A DNA stretch of 64,000 nt from Nematopogon swammerdamellus (Eukaryota > Arthropoda > Insecta > Lepidoptera > Adelidae). The stretch lies in assembly GCA_946902875.1 (NCBI GenBank), contig OX336354.1, forward strand, positions 10,575,247 through 10,639,246, written 5' to 3'. The notes below the pieces were generated by a model that had not been told where the DNA came from, did not search any database, and saw only the letters and a program-made list of their open reading frames with translations. A program made the translations under genes and the position numbers. Positions 1-12,439 of this stretch are shown here, one piece after another. Numbering within the stretch: position 1 is the first letter of the stretch; the number at the start of each line of letters is the position of its first letter.

Positions 1-1292
1 CAATCCGGCCGCCAATAAGGCAAAAACACAAAAGGAGCAGACATTTTCAATATTCAAGGAAGAAGGCGACGCGAGCCGAACCGAAATACATAAAATATTG
101 CGAGGAAAAGAGAAAAAGGCCCGTCATAACTGGAACGAAGGGCACGGCCGGAGCGAAATAGAAGATGAAACATACAAAAAATATATAAGAGAAATAATAG
201 TAGTGAAAAGAACAAAATAAAAGCGGAGAGCGAGAGAGAGGCGGAAAAAAATTGAAGAAAATAAGCACAAAGGGGAAAGTCGGGAGATAAAACGAAATTG
301 GAGCTATCGGAGCGGACACGACAGTTGTAGGTGGGGGCTGACGGGCCTCGATTACCCGACCCCCCGATTATGTGGCGGCGATCGATATTGTCAGTCAAAA
401 ACACACAGCGGTCGCCCCACCACCACTACCACCACCACCGCGTCGCGCCTCGCTCCTCCGCGCCGCACCGGTAGCGGGTGAGCGTACCGGCTAACCGACA
501 CGGTAGCGGTTGCGCCGGTAAGTTCTATCCGTTACAGTCTATCATTAATTTGAATATTTTTATTTGAAAGTTCTCAAATCATTCTTCTTTTTTTTATGGA
601 AATGTTTTTTCTCAACGTTTGAAACTCAATGAAATAAATAGCAGGGTGCTAACAATCGACCGGTGACGTGCTGACGCTGTTGGTATCCCATTCGTGAGAT
701 CGAATTTCAAATTCCGGCGTTCTCCAATAAGGTTTTTTATCAATTAACATTCTTCCCTTTGTGTTGTGTTCCGTGGTCCTGCTTATCTACAAACAAAACA
801 ATCAGAGAACTGGCGCAAACATTTGAGTCACAGATAAAAATAATTATCTATAACTAAAATTGTAATAGCCCAATTACATCAATGAGGTCATTTATGACAT
901 CAAAAGTAAACATCATTAATCTCTAAAACGCATGTCCTGCCCCTCGGCCTCTTCATCATTAACTACACGTACTGTGGTGCCCTTACCCTTACCCTTTCGG
1001 CTGATCTCAATTAGTTAATACCGAAGGACACGGAGAGATAAACTTTAGTGCTTGGGTTTTTATTGTTAAGTTCAAGTGCCCTCCAAATGACATCTTCACC
1101 CCCAACTCGGGGAATAGGGACTTGGTATGGTCACCCTCAAAGGGAAGCAATCAGTAGGCCCTCGTAAGCTACAACACTCACACAGATGACATCCGCAGAC
1201 AGTGGCGTATCGAGGTAAAGTGGTCCAAAGAATCTGCCTTAAAGGGCGTTGAAATTCTTTCTGTGGAGTAAGCTCTAAAAAAATACATACAT

Positions 1293-1500
1293 ACATAACG
1301 TCACGCCTGTTCTACGGTGAGGTAGGCAGAGACAACCCAACTCCACTTGCCACGATCCTGACACACCCCTGCCGCCTTTTCCACACTCATAATGTTTTTC
1401 GTACATGCTCGTCTGTTACGGGTTCTAACTACGCACCTGACCCTTTTTGAGCACGCGCCCGATCTGGGTCCGGTGCGTGCTTCTAGGGCGACCTATTCAC
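1293..1500 (-). repeat. dispersed repeat, same family as 56815-57002
   Basis: TACATAACGTCACGCCTGTT, GGTAGGCAGAGACAACCC and CCACGATCCTGACACACCCC, in inverse orientation. Confidence 0.6.
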
Positions 1501-2239
1501 TTCATGAATTACAAAAAAAAAATTATAATAATACAAATCAAGTTATCTTGCCTCGCGTTGACTTCTGAAGGGCGCGTAGTGAGCCTGTGAGTGTGACAAA
1601 ATTCTACGATTTAAAGCTTAGAACATTTAATTTTTCATATAGTGATGTCACTAAAAGTTACAAAATTAATCGAAAATGTGAATTTCCAAAGGAATCTCAT
1701 GTGACAGCGTGTTTGAAATTACTGAGATAGTTTCCTCTTATTAATTTCGTCTAAAACGTTAATACCCAGTGATACGTAGATAGCCTAGAACCTGACAGTA
1801 AGTGAGTGACCCCTCTTTGTTGATTTTGTATATTCCGCTCCCTTAGAAATAACCTAGCTACAGCCCTGTCTACACAGACACGATGTCCGTATGCACACAC
1901 ATGGGCGCCTCGCAATCACACACAAAGATGGTTTTATTCGCGATACCAAAAATACGTGTAGGTCCAATACAACGGCGCACACATGTACACGCTGAGCAAA
2001 GGACTTCGAAGTTATGTCATAGGAATAAAATTGGATTGGAGTCGTTTTAGATCTGATAAGAGTAAATTAATTGTACATGGCATTAGCAACCCCCGCATAC
2101 GACCGAATGTCCATGGGCGTCGTTAGACACCTTATGGGTGGCTGGGCGCCACATGTCGCGCTTTCTATAAAAAACATGTTTTAATTAATTTTAATATAAT
2201 TTTAAATTCATATTTGAGGTAAGTATTTACATACACTAT

Positions 2240-2530
2240 AGGTTCTCTAAATTGTTTCTTGGTCGCACCGCTAGAGTGTGGAACTGTCTTCCGGCGAGTG
2301 TATTTCCTGAATCCTTTAACCTGTATGTCTTCAAGCGTCGTATCAACGGGCTAGACAGCCTAGCAACAGTCCGCAAATCTGCTGACATGGCACCTAAATG
2401 AGCGGGGTTTCGCGAGGAGAGGTGGTTTTGGCTCTGTCGTGTCGACTGCACCATTGGTCTCTCGGCACAGCCACCCAGCATGGGTGGCTCTGCCGAGAGA
2501 AACACATGATGGTTTACATAAAAAAAAGGT
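2240..2530 (+). mobile_element. 3' end of a non-LTR retrotransposon (ORF2 C-terminus, 3'UTR, A tail)
   Basis: From about 2243 the plus strand translates as LGRTARVWNCLPASVFPESF followed by LYVFKRRING, ending near 2400 at a stop. That is the typical C-terminus of jockey/CR1-like reverse-transcriptase proteins (family knowledge). A short 3'UTR and an A run at about 2520 follow. The 3'UTR words GTCGACTGCACCATTGGTC recur at 41179-41197, so a SINE or more copies share this tail. Strongly 5' truncated, as usual for LINEs. Confidence 0.75.
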
Positions 2531-2799
2531 ACCCATTTGGTAAAATAAAGAAATTCACAGAAAATGAATAATTTATTCAAGGATAAAATATTTACAAAAA
2601 ATTAACAGTTAAAGGTTAAGGCTAAAATTTTATATTTAAATTAAAACTAACATTAAAATAGAAAAAAAAAGAAAATAATACTAATAATTAAGAAATTCCC
2701 ATAGTTATGCAAAATTTTTGTAGTAGGTCGTAACAATCACCTAGGTCTTCATTATTACAGTATCAACCCTATGTAGGAAGGAATATGACATTTAATACG

Positions 2800-2880
2800 C
2801 AGGCAGCCTATTGATTGAGGTGTTCTGGCTTGTAATGAGAGAGGTCTGGGGTTCAAGATCGAGACTTGCGCCATTCAAGG
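2800..2880 (+). repeat. tRNA-like SINE head fragment
   Basis: The segment has a spaced pair resembling RNA polymerase III boxes, with GGGGTTCAAGATC near 2849 as the B-box-like word. It is not a folded tRNA gene. Probably a SINE remnant. Confidence 0.35.
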
Positions 2881-3266
2881 TTTCTCTTTCCTTATTTTCA
2901 AAGAAAAATACCGTGAAAAAATCTATGCACTAGTAATGTTGAAGTTAAATTGACTGAGATAAATTGCATTAATAAATTGCTGTGATGCTAGATAGAATGT
3001 GCCCATAAAAACAATAGTAATATCCACCCTATAGTTTTAGCTGTTCCGTTCCACTATTCCACCCCAGGTTCGCGATCCACCCGCCAGACTATAGTTTGTA
3101 GCCCTAGCCGTTACAATTTGAGATAATTAAGACGAACTAAATAAAGCCTTTTTTCGTGTTGTGTTACTATTATTGCTCGTACAGTCGGTTCCAAAATGTA
3201 ACATAAGTGCGGAAACAGAACTCAATTTTAGGGCCGATTTCACCACCTGCGTCAACTTAGTGAGAA

Positions 3267-3452
3267 AATGTCACTTTAACCGACAGATAAATGTCACTTT
3301 AACCGACCGATAAATGTCACTTTAACCGACCGGTAAATGTCACTTTAACCGACAGATAAATGTAACTTTAACCGACAGATAAATGTCACTTTAACCGACA
3401 GATAAACGTAACTTTAACCGACAGATAAATGTCACTTTAACCGACAGATAAA
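3267..3452. repeat. 23-bp minisatellite, 8 units, inside a short TIR element
   Basis: Eight units of a 23-bp word containing GTCACTTTAACCGACAGATA follow head to tail, with a few substitutions (GACCGATA, GACCGGTA, GTAACTTT). Flanking sequences GATTTCACCACCTG (left) and GTGGTGGTGGCGAAACC (right) are imperfect inverted repeats, so the array probably sits inside a small MITE. Confidence 0.85.
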
Positions 3453-4116
3453 TGTGGTGGTGGCGAAACCAGTCACTCAATAGATTTCTGTAAGTCCTTC
3501 GAAACATTAAACGTGAAGATTAAGGTTGAAGATTGACTTGTAAAAATATCTCCTTTTTGTCGCGACTGTACAAATAATTTTAAATGCAGAACTGATATTT
3601 TCGTAGACTGCTTACAACTTACTTCGTCACCATCAATCACATGCGACAAAGGTATACAATAATGTGTAATTTTGTATTTGCGCGCACAAATTTATTTATC
3701 AAATTTTCACCTGTTCGACGAATGCAATAATTTTTCTTAATTTTCTTTCAACATTACTTGCAACGATCATGTGACCATGCGACCGGGTTCTAGATAATTT
3801 ACTCTGGTTTTTGTGCTGACAGTACCTATTTCAATAGTACAGTCCAGTCCGGAAAGGTCGTTCATTGTAACTCGTCCTTTATTACTGTTTTTATGTCGGC
3901 GGACAGTGGTCGGTCCTTCTTAACGATAGCTGTAATTGATTAAATTTAATTAAAGGTTTTTCGGAAGTCTATGTAGAGACTTGGGGGTTCTTCTTAGGTT
4001 TACCACTTTTTGCTACAAATTCGCGAAAGTATAGAAAATGTTACATTATTCGCAATATTGGCATATTTCGGTAAAAGTATTAATAAACGTAATTGTACAA
4101 TACGAGGCAGTAATTA

Positions 4117-4510
4117 TTTTTTTTTTTTTTTTTATGGAAACTGTCACGGTTGGCTACATCACCTGCAACATCCGTGATGTCAGCCCATAACACCGGGTGA
4201 ACTAGGTGCCATGTCAGTGCTTCCCCCTTTGATCGTGCCGGCTACACTGAACTGGTCGGAAAACACAAACTATTTACATAGCCGTTTAGACCGACGTTTC
4301 ATTCAATGCGGTGGTACCAACCCGGGCGGGTTAAACCCTACCACCAAGTAAGATTAGGAGGGAAGGGACCTACAGTTTTACGAGGAATCCGAACCTCGGT
4401 CAGCCTCCAACGGTCAGCGGTCACCCATCCAACTACTGACCGCACCCAGCGTTGCTTAACATTCAATAGCGACAGTTGAATGTCTGCACCACTGAGCTAT
4501 CGAGACTGAC
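4117..4510 (-). mobile_element. tRNA/5S composite SINE, full length
   Basis: The plus strand starts with a T run and TATGGAAACTG and ends CTATCGAGACTGAC. It carries the antisense of the 5S-like block (CCCATCCAACTACTGACCGC) and the tRNA-like head. Family description is under the copy at 45781. Its promoter end abuts a foldback MITE. Confidence 0.85.
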
Positions 4511-4511
4511 A

Positions 4512-4671
4512 GACATTAATGCATATCGCGCTTTGGAAAGAGACAATCCGGTTGTAGAGCATCGTCTTTATCGCACTAAGCCGCACGCCTCTGTGCGACA
4601 GGGACGATGCTCTACAACCGGATTGTCTCTTTCTAAAGCTCGGTGTGCATTATTTACTGCCGGGTACTGTA
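4512..4671. mobile_element. foldback MITE (hairpin arms of about 32 bp)
   Basis: GAAAGAGACAATCCGGTTGT near 4538 is inverted at 4612-4634, around a short loop. The right terminus GGGTACTGTA matches the element at 9285-9460. The left terminus is shortened, perhaps by the neighbouring SINE. Confidence 0.8.
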
Positions 4672-4963
4672 TGTTTATTTGTGTTTTTTTTATATATTTT
4701 ATTGTGGGTTAGCTAATGAATCTAGCGAATTTGATCCTCAGAACCTAAAAAGTGGATAACAATGAAATAATCAGGACATGTATAGGTTATCTAAGGTTAA
4801 ATGAGACAATAATTTTTAGGAGAAATAAGAGAGCCTCATTTTTTTTTACTCTATAATTACCATCGTTATCGAAATATAAAACAAAAATATTCCGAAAATT
4901 TCAGCTACATTTATTTTATTTTCTCTTCGTTTTCGGCTTTGCATTTATCTAATGAAGAAATTT

Positions 4964-5215
4964 ATAAGGTCTTTCATTAGTAGGTAACGATACGCTAAGG
5001 GGTGTATGTGTATCAGATACTGATCACGTTCCCCATACCAATTTTTTTTTTACAATATAAAAAACCTACTCACTCCTCAAATTTAATACGCGAAGTGCGC
5101 GTATTTCACTTTAAATGATTTTTATATCGTAAAAAAAAATTGGTATGGGAACGTGATCAGTATCTATACACATACATCCCTTAGCGTATCGTTACCTACT
5201 AATGAAAGACCTTAT
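4964..5215. mobile_element. foldback MITE, arms of about 90 bp
   Basis: ATAAGGTCTTTCATTAG at 4964 is the reverse complement of the segment ending at 5215. The pairing continues inward through AACGATACGCTAAGG, GATCACGTTCCCATACCA-like sequence and a T/A run. A small central loop holds GCGAAGTGCGCG. No ORF; non-autonomous. Confidence 0.88.
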
Positions 5216-7654
5216 ATTATGTAAGTCTGTATATAAGTCTGTATGTAAGTAATACCGGGCACCGAAAAATATATTATCATATTATAATATCCTATTTACT
5301 TCCTGTAAGTCTGTGAATTATATAAATTAATCCTCACAACTTTTTAACTGAAGTGAAAATGTCTCAGGCTAATTATACTTAATAGAAAACACGCATGAAA
5401 AGATTGCGCACACCAAAAGGATAGACAGGTACGAGGTACTTTATCTATAGCATAGATATGACGTACAGTTAGAGGAGAAAAGAAGGGAAGACGAGGGTCG
5501 AAAAAGGATCTTGTAATGAAAATCGTGGATGCGTAAACACGTTAGGGACCAATGCGCGTTTACATGTGATGTCTCGCTTGCACGGAAAGTTTCGCAAATG
5601 TAGGTGAAAATACAAGTTTGGAATTTTGACATAGGCATTACCTTGCTCCGAGCCCTTTTGAACACTTCAGAAAGTAATTTAATAAAGTTGTACGGATGTA
5701 TCTGCCCATTTACATTCAACGGTATGAATATTGTATCCCTGTAATACAAACCTATAGGCGTGTATTTAAAAAACAAAAGAAGCAAGTTTGGAGCCAATTT
5801 TTTTTTAAGTAGTTCTTCATGAGGTTTACAGCGCGTTTTAGAATTATTTATATTTCTATTGACATCTGCGCACTCCTGTAAACTTTCTGTCTGATTTTTT
5901 TAATAAAGTAAAAGTTATTCGTCTTTTCAAACGCAGCTGCTTTTCTTCTGTAATAGTTAATTAAACTAACATACGTGTTGGCGCACGTGCCCCTATGGAC
6001 GAAAGAACAGATATCATATAAGGATTCTTCTAGTTTACCTGCTGATTCCCGTAAATGAGAGTCGGTACAGAAAACTTTCAAATTTTAAGTTAGGCATATG
6101 AACGGGGGAAGTTAATAATCTCCTAAGTGTTAATAACAATTAAAAGCTGGACCAATTGTACATTAAATATGTAAGATCATATCGATCATGGCTAACATTG
6201 TAGAAGAAAAACACGAATACAGAAAAAAGAAAAGAGTTGCTGTACTTAGTTGGTGTAAGTAATGTTACTTTGTGCATCTTATTGTTGAAATCACTACCAA
6301 TAAACTGTAGGTACAATAATTTGTCGATGAACAAGGATTATTAAACAGTTTGAGTTTCTTTAAAAAAATTAGGCGAGTGGACTCGCCCCGTTTGAACGGT
6401 GCACAGTGGCGCTACGAGGGTAGGCAGTAGTAGTGTATTTCCGCGCCTAGCTATTTTAATAGGAGGCGTTTTGTCGACGTCACCAGGCGCTCTCCCTTCT
6501 TGCTATTTGTTATTAATCTTGCTCACGCTATTTCAAGACGCAAAGAGTTTTATTGCAGAAAACATGGACCATTTTTTTCATTCATGAGATCATATACGCA
6601 ACAGTAATTTGACACCGAGTACCCAATTTTTTTTATATTTGCATAAAACAAAAATTGAATCAAAATATACATTACTGTACACAAGTTTAAAATAAGGTCA
6701 CAAATGGCGAGTTTAATGCCTTACGATATTCTTTACAAACGTACCTTTGGGATGTAGGAGAGGTGTATGGCGGCGGACAATGAAAGCGTAGAATAATGTT
6801 TTTCGGTCTGACAATTCGGAAACAACTCACCCGTTTTACATACTGTTTTCATGTAAACTGTATGTAAACTGACATATGTCCATCATCGTGCATATAACAT
6901 CACGCTATTTTAAATTAGAGCTGAGCAGTAGGAATGAGAGTTATTGAAGATAGAAAATTCGCAGTCTTTGCTGCTAATCACACTTTTACGGTAGCGGGAT
7001 CGTTCTAGATGGCCGCCTGCCGCCCGTTCATTCCGTCTAGCTAAGCTATTCCCCATAGTCGGCAAGGTAAACCCGCCTATTACCTCACGGGTAAACATAC
7101 CCGGACGATATCGGGTTCTAAGTCAATACGGGTACACACCACACGTGTCTCGGTCATAACCGGATAAACAGCAGAGCATGCCCGCGGGGAGACGCAATTG
7201 GTTGAGCACACACATACCCGGGCAATACAGATGTCTTTGCACTCCGCGATAGGCGGGTGGCATGTGGCGGATGATTCTGTTGTGTGGTTATAAAACGAGT
7301 AGTGCTTAAAGTACAGGCCTCTCTTGCGAGAAGTCGAACATTCGAATCCCGTGTACGTATCTACTTACGACAAGTAGCTTTACGAAAGTTCGAATGAAAA
7401 ATCTGCGAGGGAAGCTGATGAAACCCGCTGCTAATATACAACCGATATACAATGAAAGTAATTGTCTTAGGCAATAAGTACACCTTCTGCAATGTAGAAC
7501 GTATAAACCTTATTGTTTATTGCATACGCAGGTTTGAATGAAGTGGCGGGCACAGCTTAAACAAGTTTTAAAATATGAATGTTTAATGTCTTATGAATCC
7601 ATTTATTTTTTTGATCGATAAAATCCGTAATGACGAAATACGAAAATGAACGAC
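5216..7654. other. intronic DNA, no gene recognised
   Basis: AT-rich sequence with short chance ORFs. A weak tRNA-like B-box word (ATTCGAATCCC) occurs near 7339. No coding, RNA or mobile feature could be supported otherwise. Confidence 0.5.
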
Positions 7655-7925
7655 AGTCGACATTGCTAAAAAAATTGACAAGCTAAAGTGGCAGTGGGCT
7701 GGGCACATCTGTCGCAGACCCGACAGCCGCTGGGGTAGACGGGTACTCGAATGGTACAAGCAAAAGTAGCGAGTGCCACCCCTCGCCTAGGTGGGCAGAC
7801 GACCTATAAAAGGTAGCGGAGAGTGGATGAATGAGAAGAGCGGAAGACCGCGCGCGGTGGCGTTCCTCGGGAGACGCCTAGATCCAGCAGCGGACCGATA
7901 CTGGCTAATGACGATGACGAATGAA
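7655..7925 (+). pseudogene. LINE ORF2 C-terminal fossil (KLKWQWAGH family)
   Basis: The plus strand translates as AKKIDKLKWQWAGHICRRPD, then SRWGRRVLEW, then breaks at stops and a frame change. It ends with a tail matching the repeat at 15296-15395. This is the well-known C-terminal block of RTE-like reverse transcriptases in insect repeats. It is heavily decayed and 5' truncated. Confidence 0.75.
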
Positions 7926-8419
7926 CATCTAGCTATGTCACATTCCTAAAAGCCTTATATACCCTTTGTCTTTACCCTTTGTCACTGGCGCGGTCAATAT
8001 TACCCGCCGAGCATTTATACCGTCATCTATGGAGCGGTCAATATAACCCGCCACCGCTCCAAACCGCTGCATGGGCCGAAAAAAATTTTTCCCTACACAA
8101 TCTACTATGGGAGTGTTACTACAAAGAGACATACTATAAAGTTGACATAATTGAGCTACCAACACTATCATTACCCAAGACTAGCACGAGCCGACAGAGT
8201 AGGAAAAAAATATCATATCTGTCGTCATTTGCCAGTTGGAGTTGTGGGTCGGTGTAGTGAATGTTCGTTGAGTTTGTTCACCAAATACAGAAGAATGGAC
8301 CGGTAAGTGATGTTTTTTCTCTTTTTCATTATCTTCCGGACCTATTGAGTACATTTGTTTGTACTGAGTTGAGATGCATTTTACGTAAAAAGTCGAAGAA
8401 AAGTCCTACTCCATACTGA

Positions 8420-8840
8420 CAATTTTTTCCTGTTTGTTGTTGTTGTCAAAGCTTGTTTCTCAAAATAAATCGGTTTTTTGGAGAAAGTGAGGTGACAGAA
8501 ATGTTCATTAGTTCTTCTAGTTGAATAATATATGCCGTTTAGTGCTTACATGTCGTACATTTACGAGAAACAAGCCATGTTTGTGACCTAGGTCTTGCCA
8601 TACAAACTTGCTTCGAGCGGACGACAATTTTGCCTGTTTTGAGAAGCTTGTTTCTCAAAATAAATCGGTTTTTTGGAGAAAGTGAGGTGACAGAAATGTT
8701 CCTTAGTTCTTCTAGTTGAATAATATGTGCCGCTTAGTGCTTGCATGTCGTAAATTTACGAGAAATGAGCCATTTTTGTGACCTAGGTTTCGCCTAGAAA
8801 CTTGGTGAAAGTGTTTTTTTTGCCAAAATTTTTTGCGAAT
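8420..8840 (+). repeat. direct repeat, two copies of about 195 bp
   Basis: AAGCTTGTTTCTCAAAATAA begins at 8449 and again at 8644. The following 160 bp or so match closely, including GGAGAAAGTGAGGTGACAG and GTGACCTAGG. No coding content. Confidence 0.85.
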
Positions 8841-9284
8841 TCAAAATTTTATTGTGGTTGACACGGGGGCTGCTGATACACAAGAAAGGTATGATTAGGT
8901 CCGTTATTTATTAGTGTTTATAATAAAAATACTATGTGACCGATTTCCGGTCTAATAAATTTATAAAAATAAAAAATCTGAGACAGGTCGCGATTTTCAT
9001 ATAACAGAACTTTACAAAATAATAATATGCAATATATATAAAAAAATACTATTTATAGCTAGAATATTTATCTGTAAATACAATCCATATGTTAGTTCAT
9101 GAAGTTTCATGGAAAAATCTTCCAAAATGATTTTTTTTCGAGAGTAATGCGCCGGCGCCGATCGCGGCCGCCACCTGGTGTAGGCGAAGGAAGATTTATA
9201 AATAATGCTTCCATAGCCAAAGGATTTACTGATTTACCTTGTGCAGCTAGAAGAGTTCAGTGATTTGGACCTCACAAACAGATA

Positions 9285-9460
9285 TACAGTACCCGCCAGT
9301 GAATAATGAACATCGAGCGTTAGAAAGAGACAATCCGGTTATAGAGCGTCATCCCTGTCGCACAAATACGTGCGGGTTCGTGCGACAGGGACGACACGCT
9401 CTACAACCGAATTGTCTCTTTCTAAAGCTCGATGTTCATTATTAACTGCGGGGTGCTGTA
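9285..9460. mobile_element. foldback MITE, same family as 4512-4671
   Basis: Termini TACAGTACCCGCCAGT and the matching inverted GGGTGCTGTA are both present. Arms contain GAAAGAGACAATCCGGTTAT and its inverse, and the loop lies near the CGTGCGGGTTCGTGCG centre. It is a more complete member than the first copy. Confidence 0.85.
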
Positions 9461-9597
9461 CAATGTTTCTATTGACTTGCCATTCCGCCGCCAGTGAGGG
9501 CTTCACGCCGCATAAGTACATAGCTCCATAGATATGCATGCAAATTTGCCCTTGTGCCCTCAGCGAGCAAACATGTTTGGACAGCCAGTCCGCACGC

Positions 9598-9725
9598 CAT
9601 TGTACACACACGCACTAACACACTGACACACCCTTGAATACGTACACGTACACACCCTCATACACAACCCCCCTCCACCCCTACACACACATACACACAC
9701 ACGCGCGCGCACTCACAGACGAGCA
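9598..9725. repeat. CA/CG-rich simple sequence
   Basis: A degenerate run of ACAC, ACGCGCGCGC and CATACACA words. A microsatellite; the open frame across it is a composition artefact. Confidence 0.8.
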
Positions 9726-9960
9726 CGCACATCTTCCGAGTACGCAGAAACACATTTTCACGTGCTCGGGAAATGTAAACAATAAGTTATGCGGGATGAG
9801 ACAGATTCACTTTCTAAAGTGAAGCTTAGTTTAAACTCGCGACTGAGGTCGCTCAGTGTAAATGAGGCTAGACGTCGTCGGTTAAAAGTTCTTATTAATC
9901 TACGAGTAACATGTGAAAAAAAATCTTAGCAACATGAAAATTGTAGAAGTTGCAACCTAT

Positions 9961-10033
9961 TTCACCCGGTCTTATGGGCTGACATCACGGATGTTGGAGG
10001 TGATGTAGCCAACCATGTCAGGTTCCATAAAAT
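9961..10033 (+). mobile_element. tRNA/5S composite SINE, 3' fragment
   Basis: Only the tail is present: CACCCGGTCTTATGGGCTGA through AACCATGTCAGGTTCCATAAAA. 5' truncated. Confidence 0.75.
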
Positions 10034-10907
10034 AACTGTTCGAAATTTGGAGAGAATACGACATCGATCCGGTGAAGAACCCCGTTGGCGGCTCATGCCA
10101 GAGCTCCATGTTTGACTGGTCGGTACGTATTTTTTTCTTTATTTTTGGATTTGCGTCTATCTAATCAAGAAATATAAAGCGAGTATGAACATGAACTATA
10201 ACATAAAAAAATTAAATATGAAAATGTGAAAGCTCACTTCCAAAATTAAACTCACACTTGAATTTGGTTTATCAAATAGTCAAAGGAGAGAGCTCATAGC
10301 ATAAAATTAAACTTACACCTTTTTGGGAGACGTGGACACCTTACGGCTAGCCCGGCGCCATATTATGTCGCGCTTTCAATAAAAAAAGCAGTTCAATTCT
10401 ACTAGGTACGTTGCGCTACCGTCGTCGCGTAGGATTAACCGTCCACAGAATCTTGATGAAACTATTTTCACGAAAAGTACGATAAAATGACCGAATCTGG
10501 GATTTCAGAGCATTTCGTCTTCAAATATGGACCCCTTTCGAATCGACCCCCTGAAGTTACGAAACCCTATCCTGAAACACACACACACATATAATTGTAT
10601 AGGAAATATAGCTTCGGAATCTCTATGGATGGACGGAGGCCAACGCGTCTTTCTGTTTATATTTACAAAGCCTAGCAGCCGATATTGTTTGAGATTGAAA
10701 CTTATTTAAATGCTTGTTGCCTTGCAACTCTTCTCGTTTGTATTCGTGCAATTTTTTTTTTGTGTGTTTTTTTTAGAACACGCCCAGACGTGGCATAGCT
10801 TGGAAAACTACACGAATTAAAATTCAAAACACGAGTTTACTTTGACTGTATACATAAATAAATAACAAGCTATTTGCAAAACATCCGCATACAAAATAGT
10901 TACTTAT

Positions 10908-10972
10908 TTTTACCCGACTGCGATGAAGCCTAAAGAAACACCCCCTTTAGAGGCTTAATCGCAGTCGGGTGA
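10908..10972. repeat. short hairpin element
   Basis: ACCCGACTGCGATGAAGCCT is inverted as AGGCTTAATCGCAGTCGGGT around a 21-bp loop. Probably a tiny MITE; a single end-like word recurs at about 47890. Confidence 0.7.
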
Positions 10973-12439
10973 AATTACTATGTGGCCGTGTCAGGTACTC
11001 ACCTATTTAGCAATACATGGATTCCGTTATTTTGATAAAGCAAGAAAACAGATCGCAATTCGAAGACAAACGCGACAACGACCATGCATCTATGTATGTT
11101 ACGAATTATGTAATACGAGTACATTCTTTTCTAAAATTCAAATTCAAAATAAAGAATAAATTTTCGCTTTTAAATTTAAAAGGTTTTTGCCTTTCCACCG
11201 TCGTCGGTCGTCGATTCGAAAATACAATAAACATATAGTTGCATGTAGATTTAGTAATCCACTCTATCCAATACAGCCAACAGTACAGTGAGCCAGACAA
11301 GTAGGTAGACACATAAAACGTGTAAACGCATTCGACCGTGTCGCCTGGGCGTGGTAATAAAATTTCCTCTTTTTATATGTTTCATTTTATGTTCCCCCGG
11401 TACATAATGTACTTGGAACTGGACAATATGTAGGTACATTGGCTGAGTTCTTACAATATCTTGGAACATCTTTGGAAGCTGGTTTGACTCACCAGCTTAC
11501 TTCAGGCTTTGTATGATGTCTTGTGGTCAAGTGAGATTAAATTTTTTGTGGCACTATATGTAATAAGTTACAGTGAATTTTTTTAAATATAAATGTGTGT
11601 GCATTTTTTTTAATCCGTAACATTTTGCAAGATTAGGTAGGTACTTAATTAATTTAATATTCGTTAACTTCTCACGTTCTTAAAAAAATTCTCACGTTCA
11701 ACTCTAAGTTCAACTAAGTAGTAACTACTTACATTCCGCTATATTAATCGAGTCTCAAATATTCAAAGGTTAAATGGAAGAAATCTATAAGTTTTAATGT
11801 GATTACTGGTGTGTTACTGTTAATGGTTATTGAAGCAATAAAGTATTTTCTATCTATCTGTCTGTCTTAATTATATGGGAGTCATCTTATACATGGAATC
11901 TCGGCGCGCGCTTGAATATCATCGATTAAACCATTGCCATAAAAAAAAAGATTTGACACTGACACCTTATATATTAAATATATTTTTCCACTGAAGACGA
12001 CAGCATGTCGAAATATATGCAAATGTGTGATTTTTTTAATAACTATATTGTATAAATAATAAAATAACTTAATTATCATCAGCGAATGAACGTCGAAAAA
12101 CTTTAATTCAGTTGAGTGGTACAATTTTATTTGATGAAAAAACTTTAGATAGCAACAGCGCGACGCCCGCGCCACCGCCGCAGCCGCGCCGCCGGCGGCG
12201 TGAGACGACGCGAGGTGGTAGAGCCATTTTGGAAAACTCAATGTTGGAACTTAATTAGGTCGGTCGAGTATCGTTCACAGAAAAGAGAGTGGACATTTTG
12301 TCCATATATAAAAATATATATACCTAGGTATGTGTGTTTCTATCACACCAAATGTTTGTTACATTTGGAATTAGATATTTTCTTGGAATTTTATAAGTCA
12401 TTTAATAATTAAGGTATATTCAGGCTTTATCTAAACATG
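10973..12439. other. intronic DNA, no gene recognised
   Basis: AT-rich, with a short CpG-rich patch at 12150-12220 that gives a meaningless Ala/Arg-rich frame. No feature supported. Confidence 0.5.

Noticed and set aside
3267..3452. Regular short repeats that look like a CRISPR array
   Set aside because: Units are contiguous without unique spacers and the DNA is insect nuclear. It is a minisatellite.
9598..9822. Thr/His-rich small ORF
   Set aside because: Product of the CA microsatellite.
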